Assembly (NCBI GenBank): GCA_014799925.1
Contig: JAAVHC010000006.1
Span: 1 to 64,000 of the forward strand
Direction of reading: 5' to 3'
DNA: 64,000 bases
DNA from: Oscillibacter sp.
Lineage (GTDB): Bacteria > Bacillota > Clostridia > Oscillospirales > Oscillospiraceae
The translations under genes were made by a program, and so were the position numbers. A model generated the notes under the pieces. The model made no database searches. It was not told the origin of the DNA and saw nothing but the letters and a program-made list of their open reading frames with translations. Of this stretch, positions 1-7,719 are shown one piece after another (the stretch's first letter is position 1; each line of letters opens with the position of its first letter).

Positions 1-82
1 ATGTCTGTCATAAGGCATTCCTCTTTTGGTTTGTGGTCTTGTGGTGACTCGTCATCCCACATTTTACCACTTCCGCTGAGGT

Positions 83-346
83 TTGCCTTTGTTTATTTTT
101 CTGATTTGCTCATTTAGAGGTCAGAATAAGATTGCATCTAAAAAATGGCTTAAAGCTGTCATCCAATGTTGTGATAAACATGGCAATAGAGGATTGTTTA
201 AACCTTTATACAGATTGGCTAAAAAAATTGAAAAACACTCTGCCAAATATACACCATTAAGATTTTTCTATTTGCTCCGCGATGATATTTTTGATACGAA
301 GGATCGAACAAAGTTTTTTGATTATATCGTTCCCGTAGTACCTGTT
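83..346 (+). pseudogene. Remnant of a YobI-type P-loop NTPase
   Basis: The frame from about 125 to 346 encodes a segment ending in RFFYLLRDDIFDTKDRTKFF followed by DYIVPVVPV. This closely resembles the internal conserved block of the large (about 1,200 aa) YobI family P-loop NTPases. The similarity stops abruptly after PVVPV, and in-frame stops lie upstream (11-13 and 77-79), so only about 75 residues survive. The family normally has an N-terminal Walker A domain, which is absent here. It lies on the host side of the left attachment repeat and is probably debris from an earlier insertion at this tRNA hot spot. Family recognition is from memory. Confidence 0.45.
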
Positions 347-412
347 AGGGGTAGACAAGCCGAAGAAGCCGTAAGGGGTATGATTAGGGGTAGAAACCCC
401 CTGGACAAAGCA

Positions 413-445
413 GAAACCCTGAAACCGCAACGGTTTCAGGGTTTC
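413..445 (-). terminator. Perfect hairpin next to the left att copy
   Basis: A perfect 15-bp inverted repeat (413-427 and 431-445, loop CAA) ends 4 bp from the tRNA-Ser 3' fragment at 450. It was probably the original terminator of tRNA-Ser before the element inserted. The T-tract on the minus strand is weak. Confidence 0.5.
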
Positions 446-449
446 AAAA

Positions 450-508
450 TGGCGGAGATGGAGAGATTCGAACTCTCGATACCCTTTTGAGGTATACACG
501 ATTTCCAA
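450..508 (-). repeat. attachment-site repeat, left (3' fragment of tRNA-Ser)
   Basis: These 59 bp are identical to 15983-16041 and correspond to the 3' part of tRNA-Ser(GGA), from the encoded CCA back into the anticodon loop. Identity stops on both sides (A versus T before, GG versus TC after). Together with the integrase beside the other copy, this defines the left boundary of an integrated element. Crossover in a tRNA anticodon loop is a usual choice of tyrosine integrases. Confidence 0.93.
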
Positions 509-757
509 GGAGAACTGAAATGCCATATGGTTTTATTTTTGTATGTATAGTTACATTTATTACGGAAAAAGAGCCTCTCCAATGAAGAAATTCACATTTT
601 TTCACTTGGGAGGACTCCTTTTCTCATAGAGGTTTATCTTCGCTTAGGCACCATTTCGGCACCACTATCCAGATAAATCTCATGCACTTTTTTGGAGGGT
701 TCAAAGCTTTCCCCATTTTCTTACAGCTAAACGGCATTTCCGTAATATCAACTACCT
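509..757. other. Element left end without a gene
   Basis: No credible coding region is present. The stretch holds an 18-bp motif at 647-664 that recurs near the integrase end (15789-15806). At 727-757 a 31-bp stretch is nearly identical to 948-978 inside the Rpn gene, a leftover of a second Rpn copy encoding roughly EVVDITEMPFS. Confidence 0.6.
647..664. repeat. Terminal 18-bp motif, left copy
   Basis: GGCACCATTTCGGCACCA is exactly repeated at 15789-15806 near the integrase end. It contains two GGCACCA half-sites 11 bp apart. Related GGTGCC/GGCACC units lie in the hairpin after the integrase. It is a candidate arm-type integrase or excisionase site; function is inference. Confidence 0.65.
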
Positions 758-1594
758 CTACTGCCCAATGCTTCCCAGCATATCCAGATATTGGGGACGG
801 TCTTTTTCTGCAACTTGCAGCGCAGTCATAGCCTGCTCAACGGACATTCCGGTTGTTTCAATCAGGCTTTTAATGGCACGAAACAGGCCCTTTATTTCAC
901 CTTCCTGACGGGCATCTCGTCTATCCAACTCCCAAACTTGTTCCTGACTAAACAGCATTTCCATAATATCAATAACCTCCTTCTGTCTGGCTGTCAGGAA
1001 CGGCACCAGAATCCCCCGTTCCAGACAAATACGAATGGTTTCTTGAATGGCCTTCTTGGTTAGGCCATATAACGCTCTTTGCTCGTCAGCAATCTTACAG
1101 AACTCCACATACTGCCCGACGATGCTGCTGTCGCCGCCCCGCAAAACTTTGACTGTAACTTCAATGCTGCCCTCACCGCCGCAAAGGTCGGAGAGGCGCA
1201 GGACCTCGGGTACATCCTTCTTGTTACCGGAATATACCATATACAGCTCCGCTTTTGGCAGCGTCACAGCTTTTGTAGAGTACAGGTTCAGCTTATGCGC
1301 ATCAATATAATCCTTGTATTCCTGGGCCATATACAGGAATATCCGTATTGGCAAGTTTGGAGAAAACGTACTCTGCGCTTCCGCCAATATAATCAACGTG
1401 TCCCGAATCAGAAGACCCAAATCGTTATACTGCCCATTGGAAAGGATATTCTGGATCGTCACCAGCTTGCAATCTGCTTCTGTTACACTGGTATCCTCCG
1501 GGTGGAGATACAGGTACAGCTCGCGGGCGTATGTGGGATCGCTGAACAGGTACGTGAATACGCTATCCTTGACAGTGCGTTTCATTTCCGGCAT
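758..1594 (-). CDS. Rpn family recombination-promoting nuclease / putative transposase
   Basis: This 278-residue protein belongs to the Rpn/YhgA-like PD-(D/E)XK family, DNA endonucleases related to E. coli RpnA and often annotated as putative transposases. It shows the opening TVKDSVFTYLFSDPTYARE, the catalytic-type NDLG motif near residue 57, and an EAQ (ExQ-type) motif near residue 72. A variable C-terminal region carries a KEVIDIMEMLFSQEQ segment common in clostridial members. It ends at a TAG. Just downstream is a 31-bp fragment of a related copy, so the locus has seen duplication and loss. It lies at the far end from the integrase, where cargo usually sits. Any defence or transposition role is inference. 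Confidence 0.8.
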   Translation of the reverse strand: MPEMKRTVKDSVFTYLFSDPTYARELYLYLHPEDTSVTEADCKLVTIQNILSNGQYNDLGLLIRDTLIILAEAQSTFSPNLPIRIFLYMAQEYKDYIDAHKLNLYSTKAVTLPKAELYMVYSGNKKDVPEVLRLSDLCGGEGSIEVTVKVLRGGDSSIVGQYVEFCKIADEQRALYGLTKKAIQETIRICLERGILVPFLTARQKEVIDIMEMLFSQEQVWELDRRDARQEGEIKGLFRAIKSLIETTGMSVEQAMTALQVAEKDRPQYLDMLGSIGQ

Positions 1595-1668
1595 AGTTTA
1601 CTCTCCTTTTCTATCTTATTATATGATAATTCCCCTGTAAAATCAAGAGCTTCTATAGCAAAAGATCA

Positions 1669-1713
1669 GCGCCCCATGGTTCACAGGAGCTATCCCACTG
1701 AACCATGGGGCGC
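1669..1713. terminator. Bidirectional-looking hairpin terminator
   Basis: A perfect 15-bp inverted repeat (1669-1683 and 1699-1713) lies just after the stop of the minus-strand membrane protein gene and upstream of the Rpn gene. T-rich sequence follows on the plus side. Confidence 0.6.
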
Positions 1714-1718
1714 ACATT

Positions 1719-3005
1719 TTAGTTTTCGAGTATATAGACGCCTTGGAACTCCAAATCTATAGCCGGATAAATACCAATCTGTGATATTTCTATCGTGGAG
1801 CAGTCATCGCTCAAATTGAAGAGGATGCTTCTTGCGTCATTCCAGTGTGCAAAATATTGAGTGTGCCCATCTGGTCCAAACTCTACAACGATGTCCAGGC
1901 TGTCTTCCCTGCCGTCTTCGTATACATGATACATGTTGATTGACAGAGTAGAATCCAGGTTTTGGGTTACGGACAGCGTTTTCGTACCGTCCGGGCCGTC
2001 ACTTGTGCAGGTATATACGCCATCCCAAAGGCGGTGACCAGGTTCCGGCATATCGGCTTCATACAGTTGACTATCGCTCGGAATGTAGACCCCTATCAGC
2101 GCCGGATAAGGAAACTCTGCTATCTCGATTTCCACCCGTCCGCTCACGGGGTCTTCCCAGACACCAAAAGTGATCCGTCCGATATCCGTGTCATAGGCGA
2201 GCCATCCCGGTTCACCATCGCCAAGCGGATAGGGAAGCGGAATTATTTCGGAATAGCGTGTACCATTTTCTTCTGCCAGGCAATCAAATATAAAGCAGTC
2301 GTCATAACTAGGATGCTTACGTATAGATAGCCGCGCAGGATGGGAACCTTTTTCCATGACCATATAAGGAAGCAGTGTATATTCACCAAAATAGTCTGAA
2401 AGCCATTTGTTTGGAGTCTGCGCGACGACTGCCTCCTCCTTGGCTTCCTCTACCTCATCGCTCATTTGCTCCCATGTGTCCGGATCAACATATGTTCCGG
2501 AAAACCAGAGAGGCATATCGCCATATCCATTTTCCTGTACGACCTCCAGGGTATGAGATTTGGGATCTGCTGTTATGGTCAGCGTAATGTGATAGGCTTC
2601 ATCCGTGCAGGTAAACGTATTTCCTTTCGGAATCTCAGTTTCCATGCTTAAGTGCTGAGAATCTCTACTCCCCGCCGCCAGCGCATATCCACTCAAACCC
2701 ATTTTTCCGTCTTTCTGATCATTTCCTCCTGATATAGTGAGCGTTACTTCGGCATCTCCTCCATCAAGCAAGGATGTATTGTAATATGTCCCATAAAATC
2801 CTGGATCCTTTTCTTTTGGAGTAAACAAATCCCCGATCAGTTCAAATCCCCCAAAGACAATTACCACGGCGATAAGAAAGCAGATCGCAAATTCCCGGAA
2901 TATAGCGGTCACGGCATCGAAGTAGACAACACGGAACATCTTGTGGTATAAATTCCGCAAAGTAAACATCAAAATGATTACAAGTATCATTTTTATCGCG
3001 CTCAT
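1719..3005 (-). CDS. Membrane-anchored hypothetical protein
   Basis: I do not recognise this 428-residue protein. Residues 1-15 form a short hydrophobic stretch and residues 38-62 a clear membrane segment (AICFLIAVVIVFGGFELIGD). The remaining 360 residues are hydrophilic and rich in Tyr, Asp and Gly. That part contains repeated GxYxxx units (GFYGTYYNT, FSGTYVDP, DGVYTC, FQGVYI) that suggest two to four beta-rich repeats outside the membrane. It follows the lipoprotein gene on the same strand (about 40 bp gap), so the two probably form one unit. It has no link to replication or integration genes and looks like cargo. Confidence 0.6.
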   Translation of the reverse strand: MSAIKMILVIILMFTLRNLYHKMFRVVYFDAVTAIFREFAICFLIAVVIVFGGFELIGDLFTPKEKDPGFYGTYYNTSLLDGGDAEVTLTISGGNDQKDGKMGLSGYALAAGSRDSQHLSMETEIPKGNTFTCTDEAYHITLTITADPKSHTLEVVQENGYGDMPLWFSGTYVDPDTWEQMSDEVEEAKEEAVVAQTPNKWLSDYFGEYTLLPYMVMEKGSHPARLSIRKHPSYDDCFIFDCLAEENGTRYSEIIPLPYPLGDGEPGWLAYDTDIGRITFGVWEDPVSGRVEIEIAEFPYPALIGVYIPSDSQLYEADMPEPGHRLWDGVYTCTSDGPDGTKTLSVTQNLDSTLSINMYHVYEDGREDSLDIVVEFGPDGHTQYFAHWNDARSILFNLSDDCSTIEISQIGIYPAIDLEFQGVYILEN

Positions 3006-3046
3006 ACTGTCCTCCTGGTTTCATACGATTTTTTGTTTCTGGCAGC

Positions 3047-4186
3047 TTACACAAGAACTCCTCTGAAATAATCTATAAAGTCACAAAGCTTCTGATATGT
3101 TTCCGGATCACTGTTGGTCCGATATTGTTCGCGCATAGCTGGGGTATGCACATCCATATCGGATGTAAATACATGAATATGCGCATCGTAAATTTCTACG
3201 AGGGTATAGTCCCAGTGAATATAGTCTTCGCCGTTCGGAAAGGAGTGGATGTCTGTATAAAATTCCTCACAGCCCTCCGGGATGATACCAAGATAGAGCG
3301 TATTTTTGTCAGGATAGTAATACCATTTCTTCAGTTCGTACTTTAGCCCTGCATAAGTATCCTCTGTGATCTGCCGCTGTTCTCCGGTCGTTGCAGATAC
3401 AAATATCGAATCCGCGCCAAACCACGCATCGCGGCAGGATTCCGGGATTGTACTCCAGTCAACAGGGCCGTCATTCCACAGATCGGCACTATTGATGATC
3501 TTATTGATCTCTAAATCATTTTGCGTTCTTGTAATATAGTAATCGTAAACAAAGAAGTTGAAACACTCGACTTCTTTGCCATAACCATCATAATAGTACC
3601 CGCCAGAAGTCATTTCTCCCCAGAGCAGCATGTGTTCGTTTTCAGCGAAAATGAACTCCTTGTCAAGAATGCACTGGATTTCACGATCAGCACCTATATC
3701 AAATAAGAAAATCGTCTGTCCATTCCGCTTTTCCTGCCATGTAACGTGTCCGTTGAGCTTGGCATAATCCCACTCCCAACCATTTTCCGCCCATGCGTTG
3801 AGTTCATCAACGTAACTGCCGGGTACTTGGAGTGTATCAGTATACCGCTCGGCATCACATCTGATCCGGTACGCAGCTCTTGAATCGTTCATTTCGTCCC
3901 CCAACTCCCAGTAATACAGCCAACTATTTTCAAGGTAGGGATCTTCTCCATCAGCTTTGACTCCGGCGATACTGGGATCAAAGTTGCCGTCTTCATCTGT
4001 GGGATCGCTGACATAATCACCGTCTTCTGTCATGTAATAGTCATAATCCTGGCTTTCCACTTCATCAGGAGCAGAAAGTGTAGGATCAACTGTATTTGTT
4101 GGAGGTTCTGCTTCTTCGCTGCCCTTGCTTCCACAAGCGGACAGCAGAATGATAGATGCAAGTAAAATCGTAAATGTTCTTTTCAT
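3047..4186 (-). CDS. Hypothetical lipoprotein
   Basis: This 379-residue protein starts MKRTFTILLASIILLSACGS, a lipoprotein signal peptide with lipobox LSAC (Cys at about residue 18). An acidic low-complexity linker follows. The mature part is rich in Trp, Tyr and Asp and has no domain I can name. A GGG-type ribosome-binding site precedes the ATG. It is the first gene of a lipoprotein plus membrane-protein pair that presumably acts at the cell surface. Its promoter should lie in the AT-rich gap facing the HTH gene at 4315. Confidence 0.65.
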   Translation of the reverse strand: MKRTFTILLASIILLSACGSKGSEEAEPPTNTVDPTLSAPDEVESQDYDYYMTEDGDYVSDPTDEDGNFDPSIAGVKADGEDPYLENSWLYYWELGDEMNDSRAAYRIRCDAERYTDTLQVPGSYVDELNAWAENGWEWDYAKLNGHVTWQEKRNGQTIFLFDIGADREIQCILDKEFIFAENEHMLLWGEMTSGGYYYDGYGKEVECFNFFVYDYYITRTQNDLEINKIINSADLWNDGPVDWSTIPESCRDAWFGADSIFVSATTGEQRQITEDTYAGLKYELKKWYYYPDKNTLYLGIIPEGCEEFYTDIHSFPNGEDYIHWDYTLVEIYDAHIHVFTSDMDVHTPAMREQYRTNSDPETYQKLCDFIDYFRGVLV

Positions 4187-4314
4187 ATGGGTATCCCTTT
4201 CCTTAAATTCAAAAAATTGTCGGTCATATTTTATAAAGTCAATATGATCTTAAAAACCATTATATCACGAGCGTTTTGACTTTACAATATAGAAAACGTT
4301 TCGTGAGGTATTTT

Positions 4315-4653
4315 ATGGAGATTGATTATGTGGCTATTGGCCGCAGGATTCGGCAGTACCGTTTAGCGCACGGTCTATCCCAGGAAGTACTGTCTGAGCG
4401 GTCGGACGTGACCCCTGCTCATTTTAGCCACATAGAACGCGGCAACACCAAGCCGAGCCTGCCGACATTGATCCGCATTGCCAATGCCCTGGAAATCACC
4501 ATAGACGATCTGCTGTGTGACAATGTGGAAAAATCCCGCCATGTCAGAGTCCGGGACGTGGACCGTCTGCTGGAGGACTGTACGCCGCAGGAGATCAAGG
4601 CTCTGACGGAAATCCTGTCCGCGGCTAAAAAAGCATTACGGAACCTGTCATAA
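4315..4653 (+). CDS. XRE-family helix-turn-helix regulator
   Basis: This 112-residue protein has a Cro/C1-type HTH at residues 5-65 (IGRRIRQYRLAHGLSQEVLS, then HFSHIERGNTKPS). A C-terminal tail (LEDCTPQEIKALTEILSAAK) may be for dimerization. I chose ATG 4315 because GTGAGG lies 6-8 bp upstream; an in-frame TTG at 4276 lacks a site. The gene is divergent from the lipoprotein gene across an AT-rich gap, so it may control that pair (inference). Confidence 0.8.
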   Translation: MEIDYVAIGRRIRQYRLAHGLSQEVLSERSDVTPAHFSHIERGNTKPSLPTLIRIANALEITIDDLLCDNVEKSRHVRVRDVDRLLEDCTPQEIKALTEILSAAKKALRNLS

Positions 4654-4655
4654 AT

Positions 4656-4691
4656 CAGGTGGAGCTTTGCGGGACTGCAAAGCTCCACCTG
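4656..4691 (+). terminator. Rho-independent terminator after the HTH gene
   Basis: A 15-bp inverted repeat (4656-4670 and 4677-4691) with a 6-nt loop starts 3 bp after the stop and is followed by TTGTCTTTT. Confidence 0.75.
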
Positions 4692-4713
4692 TTGTCTTTT
4701 CGCGGCAGAACGC

Positions 4714-4992
4714 TCAATAGGTTTCTTCCCTAATTGTAAGATCATCCCTGCTCGGCTGCGGAATTTCGATGTGCAGCGGCTGACTAATTTTATTGTGATC
4801 CTGTCTTTCGTTCACCTCAAACTGGGGCTGACTGGTGTTGGACAGTTCAGCGATCTGCTGCCCGTAGGCACTGGAAAACTGTGCTGTCGCGTCATCCGCG
4901 AGGACTGCGCCGACCCGCAGGCCACAGGAACCGGGCAGAAATTTGTCGGTCCCAAGTTTCATGTGCAGATTGGTTTTTATCAGATACCTCAT
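4714..4992 (-). CDS. Small hypothetical protein coupled to the resolvase
   Basis: I do not recognise this 92-residue protein. It starts MRYLIKTNLHMKLGTDKFLP and contains ADDATAQFSSAYGQQIAELS. Its ATG overlaps the resolvase stop as ATGA (4989-4992), a translational-coupling arrangement, which argues that it is real. It may be an accessory factor of the recombinase or simply the last gene of that unit. Confidence 0.55.
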   Translation of the reverse strand: MRYLIKTNLHMKLGTDKFLPGSCGLRVGAVLADDATAQFSSAYGQQIAELSNTSQPQFEVNERQDHNKISQPLHIEIPQPSRDDLTIREETY

Positions 4993-5552
4993 GATAGATT
5001 CTCCTTCGTTTGCCGTATTTTTCGATAGAATGTGCTGGGCTTCATGTCCAGGCGCTTCATTGCCTCCGCAGCGGTGATCTGTCCAGATTTCCAGAGAGTA
5101 ACTATTTGATTGAAATTACCTCGCTCAATCGGCTTTCGGCCCCGGTAGATGCCCTGCTCTTTGGCAATGGCGATACCCTCTTTTTGCCGCTGTAAAATGT
5201 ATTCCCGCTCCAGCTCTGCCACGGCCCCAAACACAGTCAGCATGAATTTGCCCGTTGGTGTGGTCGTATCAATAGCTTCCTTTTTAGAAACAAACTCCAC
5301 TTGCTTTGCGGTCAGCTGCTCCACCAGCTCCAGCAAGTCACGGGTATTCCGGGCAAAGCGGCTAATGCTCTCCACAATCACAGTATCACCCTCACGGACA
5401 TAGCTCATCATCCGCTTCAGCTCCGGCCTGTCACGCGCTTTGCCGCTCATGCGGTCAATGTAAATCTGGTCTACACCCAGGCTCTGCATAAGGACTTCCT
5501 GACGGGCTGTGTTCTGCTCTTGGGTGCTGACACGTACATAGCCTATTTTCAA
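4989..5552 (-). CDS. Serine recombinase (resolvase/invertase family)
   Basis: This 187-residue protein has the catalytic domain at residues 1-140 with YVRVSTQEQ (nucleophile Ser9), the arginine-containing SISRFARN motif near 62-69, and AELEREYILQRQKEG. A C-terminal HTH (about 145-187, ITAAEAMKRLDMKPSTFYRK) binds DNA. The length is typical of Tn3-type resolvases and invertases. A 23-bp near-perfect palindrome lies 17 bp upstream of its start and could be both recombination site and operator. The role is probably multimer resolution or inversion, not integration. Confidence 0.9.
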   Translation of the reverse strand: MKIGYVRVSTQEQNTARQEVLMQSLGVDQIYIDRMSGKARDRPELKRMMSYVREGDTVIVESISRFARNTRDLLELVEQLTAKQVEFVSKKEAIDTTTPTGKFMLTVFGAVAELEREYILQRQKEGIAIAKEQGIYRGRKPIERGNFNQIVTLWKSGQITAAEAMKRLDMKPSTFYRKIRQTKENLS

Positions 5553-5568
5553 GTTACCTACCTCCGAC

Positions 5569-5655
5569 TGCCAATAGGGTTGGTTTCAGGAATGGCACAT
5601 GTCAAAATCCTGAAACCGACCCTATTGGCATACTTTTTTGATGTGCCAATAGAGT
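5569..5655. promoter_or_regulatory. res-like palindrome upstream of the resolvase
   Basis: Two 23-bp arms (5569-5591 and 5608-5630) are inverted and differ at one position. A further half copy, TGCCAATAG, starts at 5644. The array sits directly upstream of the serine recombinase gene, where res sites and autoregulatory operators are found. Function is inferred from position. Confidence 0.65.
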
Positions 5656-5674
5656 ACACCCTAACGGCACACAA

Positions 5675-5878
5675 TTACGCTGTCTCCGACAGGACCCCGT
5701 ACACATCGTCAACGTAGTAAGCCCCGGTGAAGAAGTTGAAGATTGCTGTGCAGCGAACGCCGTTGACTTCAGCCAGATAGCGGTTATCGCCAATGCACCG
5801 GATAATCTCAGCCTCGCCCAACACATGACGATCATACTCTTTATCTTTCAGACTATGGATGTATGCTTTGACCTTCAT
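5675..5878 (-). CDS. Small conserved-looking hypothetical protein
   Basis: This 67-residue protein begins MKVKAYIHSLKDKEYDRHVL and ends GAYYVDDVYGVLSETA. A good GGAGG site lies 8-10 bp before the ATG. I do not recognise the family; the compact alpha/beta pattern resembles small proteins in clostridial mobile elements. It follows the sigma-factor gene by 15 bp and is the last gene of the long leftward operon before the res-like palindrome. Confidence 0.6.
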   Translation of the reverse strand: MKVKAYIHSLKDKEYDRHVLGEAEIIRCIGDNRYLAEVNGVRCTAIFNFFTGAYYVDDVYGVLSETA

Positions 5879-5893
5879 AGATAAACCTCCATT

Positions 5894-6406
5894 TCAGTTA
5901 ATAGTCGCTCTGGCTCGGCAGCAAAAGCTCTCCATGCAGTTTACCGCAGCGGCCTTCGGTATCCTTAGAAGCTGTGCAGCCTCACGCAGCACAAAGCCAT
6001 CTATCAAAAGGTTGATGATCCTGGCCTCCTGCGGGGTGGCTGCACTCACCGCCTGCTCCAGAAGGGCCTTGCCCTCGACTTGCCGTTCCGTATCTTGCCT
6101 GGGGTCTGTAATCGTACTCCCGAAATCATCCAGCCCTACGGTGGTACCAGAACGCTTCGCGCGGGTACGGTACTCACCATCCCGGAGGATGGAATCCCTC
6201 ATAGCCCGGACCGCCATAGCCTCGAATGTCACGCCCGCAGGCGGATCACGGAAATACTGCTGCACAGCGGAAAGATAGCCAAAGATCACAATGTCATAGA
6301 AATCATCCATCGGAAGATATTTGCGGCGGAGATAGTCAATCACCAGATCATGCTTCTGCTCCGCAAACTCCCGCTCCTCCTGTGTCATAGGGCGCAAAGC
6401 CCTCAT
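5894..6406 (-). CDS. Sigma-70-like factor (mobile-element type)
   Basis: This 170-residue protein has a region-2-like helical part at residues 10-80 (EFAEQKHDLVIDYLRRK, FYDIVIFGYLSAVQQYF). It also has a region-4-like HTH at 125-165 (ATPQEARIINLLIDGFVLRE, then AAQLLRIPKAAA). The QQYF and Y-G-YL signatures match sigma-like regulators of clostridial mobile elements. It may direct transcription of element genes, for example at excision. It sits inside the leftward operon after the BRCT gene. The anti-sigma partner, if any, is not obvious. Confidence 0.65.
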   Translation of the reverse strand: MRALRPMTQEEREFAEQKHDLVIDYLRRKYLPMDDFYDIVIFGYLSAVQQYFRDPPAGVTFEAMAVRAMRDSILRDGEYRTRAKRSGTTVGLDDFGSTITDPRQDTERQVEGKALLEQAVSAATPQEARIINLLIDGFVLREAAQLLRIPKAAAVNCMESFCCRARATIN

Positions 6407-6427
6407 TATGTTCAGCTCCCTTCATAT

Positions 6428-6715
6428 TTAAGATAAAATGCAGTGGGGGCAGTCACCTGCCCCACTGCTATTGCCTAATCCAGCCATATACTCAAATTCG
6501 CGTTCAGACAGGGCCGTGATCCCCAGCAGCCGAGCCTTATCCAGCTTGCTGCCGGGCTTTGCTCCAACGATCAGGTAGCTGGTCCGCTTGCTCACTTTGG
6601 ATATGGGCTTGGCTCCCAACTCCAGTAACCTGGCCTGGATGCTGTCACGGGTATAGTTGTCCAGCTTGCCAGTGACAGCTACAGATTTTCCGTAGAATGG
6701 ATTGTCAGGTGTCAT
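6428..6715 (-). CDS. Stand-alone BRCT-domain protein
   Basis: This 95-residue protein is essentially one BRCT domain: NPFYGKSVAVTGKLDNYTRD, then LELGAKPISKVSKRTSYLIV, then GAKPGSKLDKA. The motif order matches the C-terminal BRCT of NAD-dependent DNA ligase, but without the ligase. The C-terminal tail ends CPHCILS. BRCT domains bind DNA ends or proteins, so a role in replication or recombination of the element is likely. It begins 3 bp after the preceding gene of the operon ends. Confidence 0.85.
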   Translation of the reverse strand: MTPDNPFYGKSVAVTGKLDNYTRDSIQARLLELGAKPISKVSKRTSYLIVGAKPGSKLDKARLLGITALSEREFEYMAGLGNSSGAGDCPHCILS

Positions 6716-6718
6716 GTC

Positions 6719-7093
6719 TTAATCCACCTCCAATGGCAGACATACGATGTGACCATTCATTCCCCAGAACATTTCTGGCGTGTGGAACCGTTCCTCGTAT
6801 CGCTTGATCTGCTCCGGGGTCAGGCTGGCAAAGTAGTCACTGTCACCAGGAACACCACACAGGAAGAACGTCCCGCACACAATATCGCATACCCGTCCAT
6901 CTTCATCCCGCAAGCCCCGGTTGGCTGGCAGATTCATCAACTTCCCCTCGTCATTGCAGACCAGGGCAACAGGATCATCGAACGGATACACAGGCTGAAT
7001 CAAGCCGCCCACGATCTCCTGCATAGATTCCAGAGAACCGTCGATTTCCCGCAACTCCGGTCTACATTCAGGTTCTACAACCAAAATACGCAT
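6719..7093 (-). CDS. DUF3846-type protein
   Basis: The 124-residue product starts MRILVVEPECRPELREIDGS and contains LESMQEIVGGLIQPVYPFDD and VCNDEGKLMNLPANRGLRD. This is the pattern of DUF3846, a small protein of unknown function common in clostridial plasmids and conjugative elements. I chose ATG 7093 because GGAGG lies 10-14 bp upstream; a longer in-frame extension would overlap the previous gene. It is in the middle of the leftward operon. Confidence 0.75.
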   Translation of the reverse strand: MRILVVEPECRPELREIDGSLESMQEIVGGLIQPVYPFDDPVALVCNDEGKLMNLPANRGLRDEDGRVCDIVCGTFFLCGVPGDSDYFASLTPEQIKRYEERFHTPEMFWGMNGHIVCLPLEVD

Positions 7094-7095
7094 AT

Positions 7096-7641
7096 CTATC
7101 CTGCCTCCTTGCTCAACTGCTGTTCCAGCAGGGTACAGTAACCACATATCCGATCAATAGTCAGATCCACCCACTTGCCATCAACCATCTGGTTTCCAGC
7201 CAACGGCTCCAGTCGGATTTTCCCGCCCTCATTGGTTTCAAGAACCCGAATACAGGTGCTGCTGCTGCCGAAGCCATAACAGATCGTGTCTTCCTCCAGC
7301 TCGATCCGGGTGAGATCGCAGATTGCTTCTGCATCTCGCATTTTCTCCAGGATGTAACAGTCTTCTACCTTCCAGCCGCCAGGATTGCCTTCCTCCGCCA
7401 TCAGCCAGTCCAACCGGACCCCCTGATCGGAAGTCACGTCCAGGCAGTAGGCGAAGATGGAGTTGCTGAACATATGAGGATAGAAGCCCTTGTTGTCACT
7501 GCTGACAAGATAGGTGCGGCTCAACAGAGGGTAGGGCCTGTCAAAGCTGTCTTCTGTGAAGATGATGTGCGCCGTCAAATTCTCTCTTGGCGAAGTACGT
7601 TTCAGCTCCTGGAAAATCTTTTTCAATTCGCTATAATTCAT
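7096..7641 (-). CDS. Hypothetical mobile-element protein (possibly DUF4313)
   Basis: The 181-residue product starts MNYSELKKIFQELKRTSPRE and includes AYCLDVTSDQGVRLDWLMAE and WKVEDCYILEKM. I recall a similar pattern from DUF4313 proteins in clostridial mobile elements, but cannot confirm it. GGAGG is well placed before ATG 7641, so the 18-codon upstream extension is unlikely. The next gene starts 2 bp after its stop. Confidence 0.6.
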   Translation of the reverse strand: MNYSELKKIFQELKRTSPRENLTAHIIFTEDSFDRPYPLLSRTYLVSSDNKGFYPHMFSNSIFAYCLDVTSDQGVRLDWLMAEEGNPGGWKVEDCYILEKMRDAEAICDLTRIELEEDTICYGFGSSSTCIRVLETNEGGKIRLEPLAGNQMVDGKWVDLTIDRICGYCTLLEQQLSKEAG

Positions 7642-7719
7642 GCTAATTCCTCCAAAAGTAAATGGCCCGGTGCTCCTGCTCTGCGGCAGGAGCACCGGGC
7701 CATCATAGCGTGTTTTATC

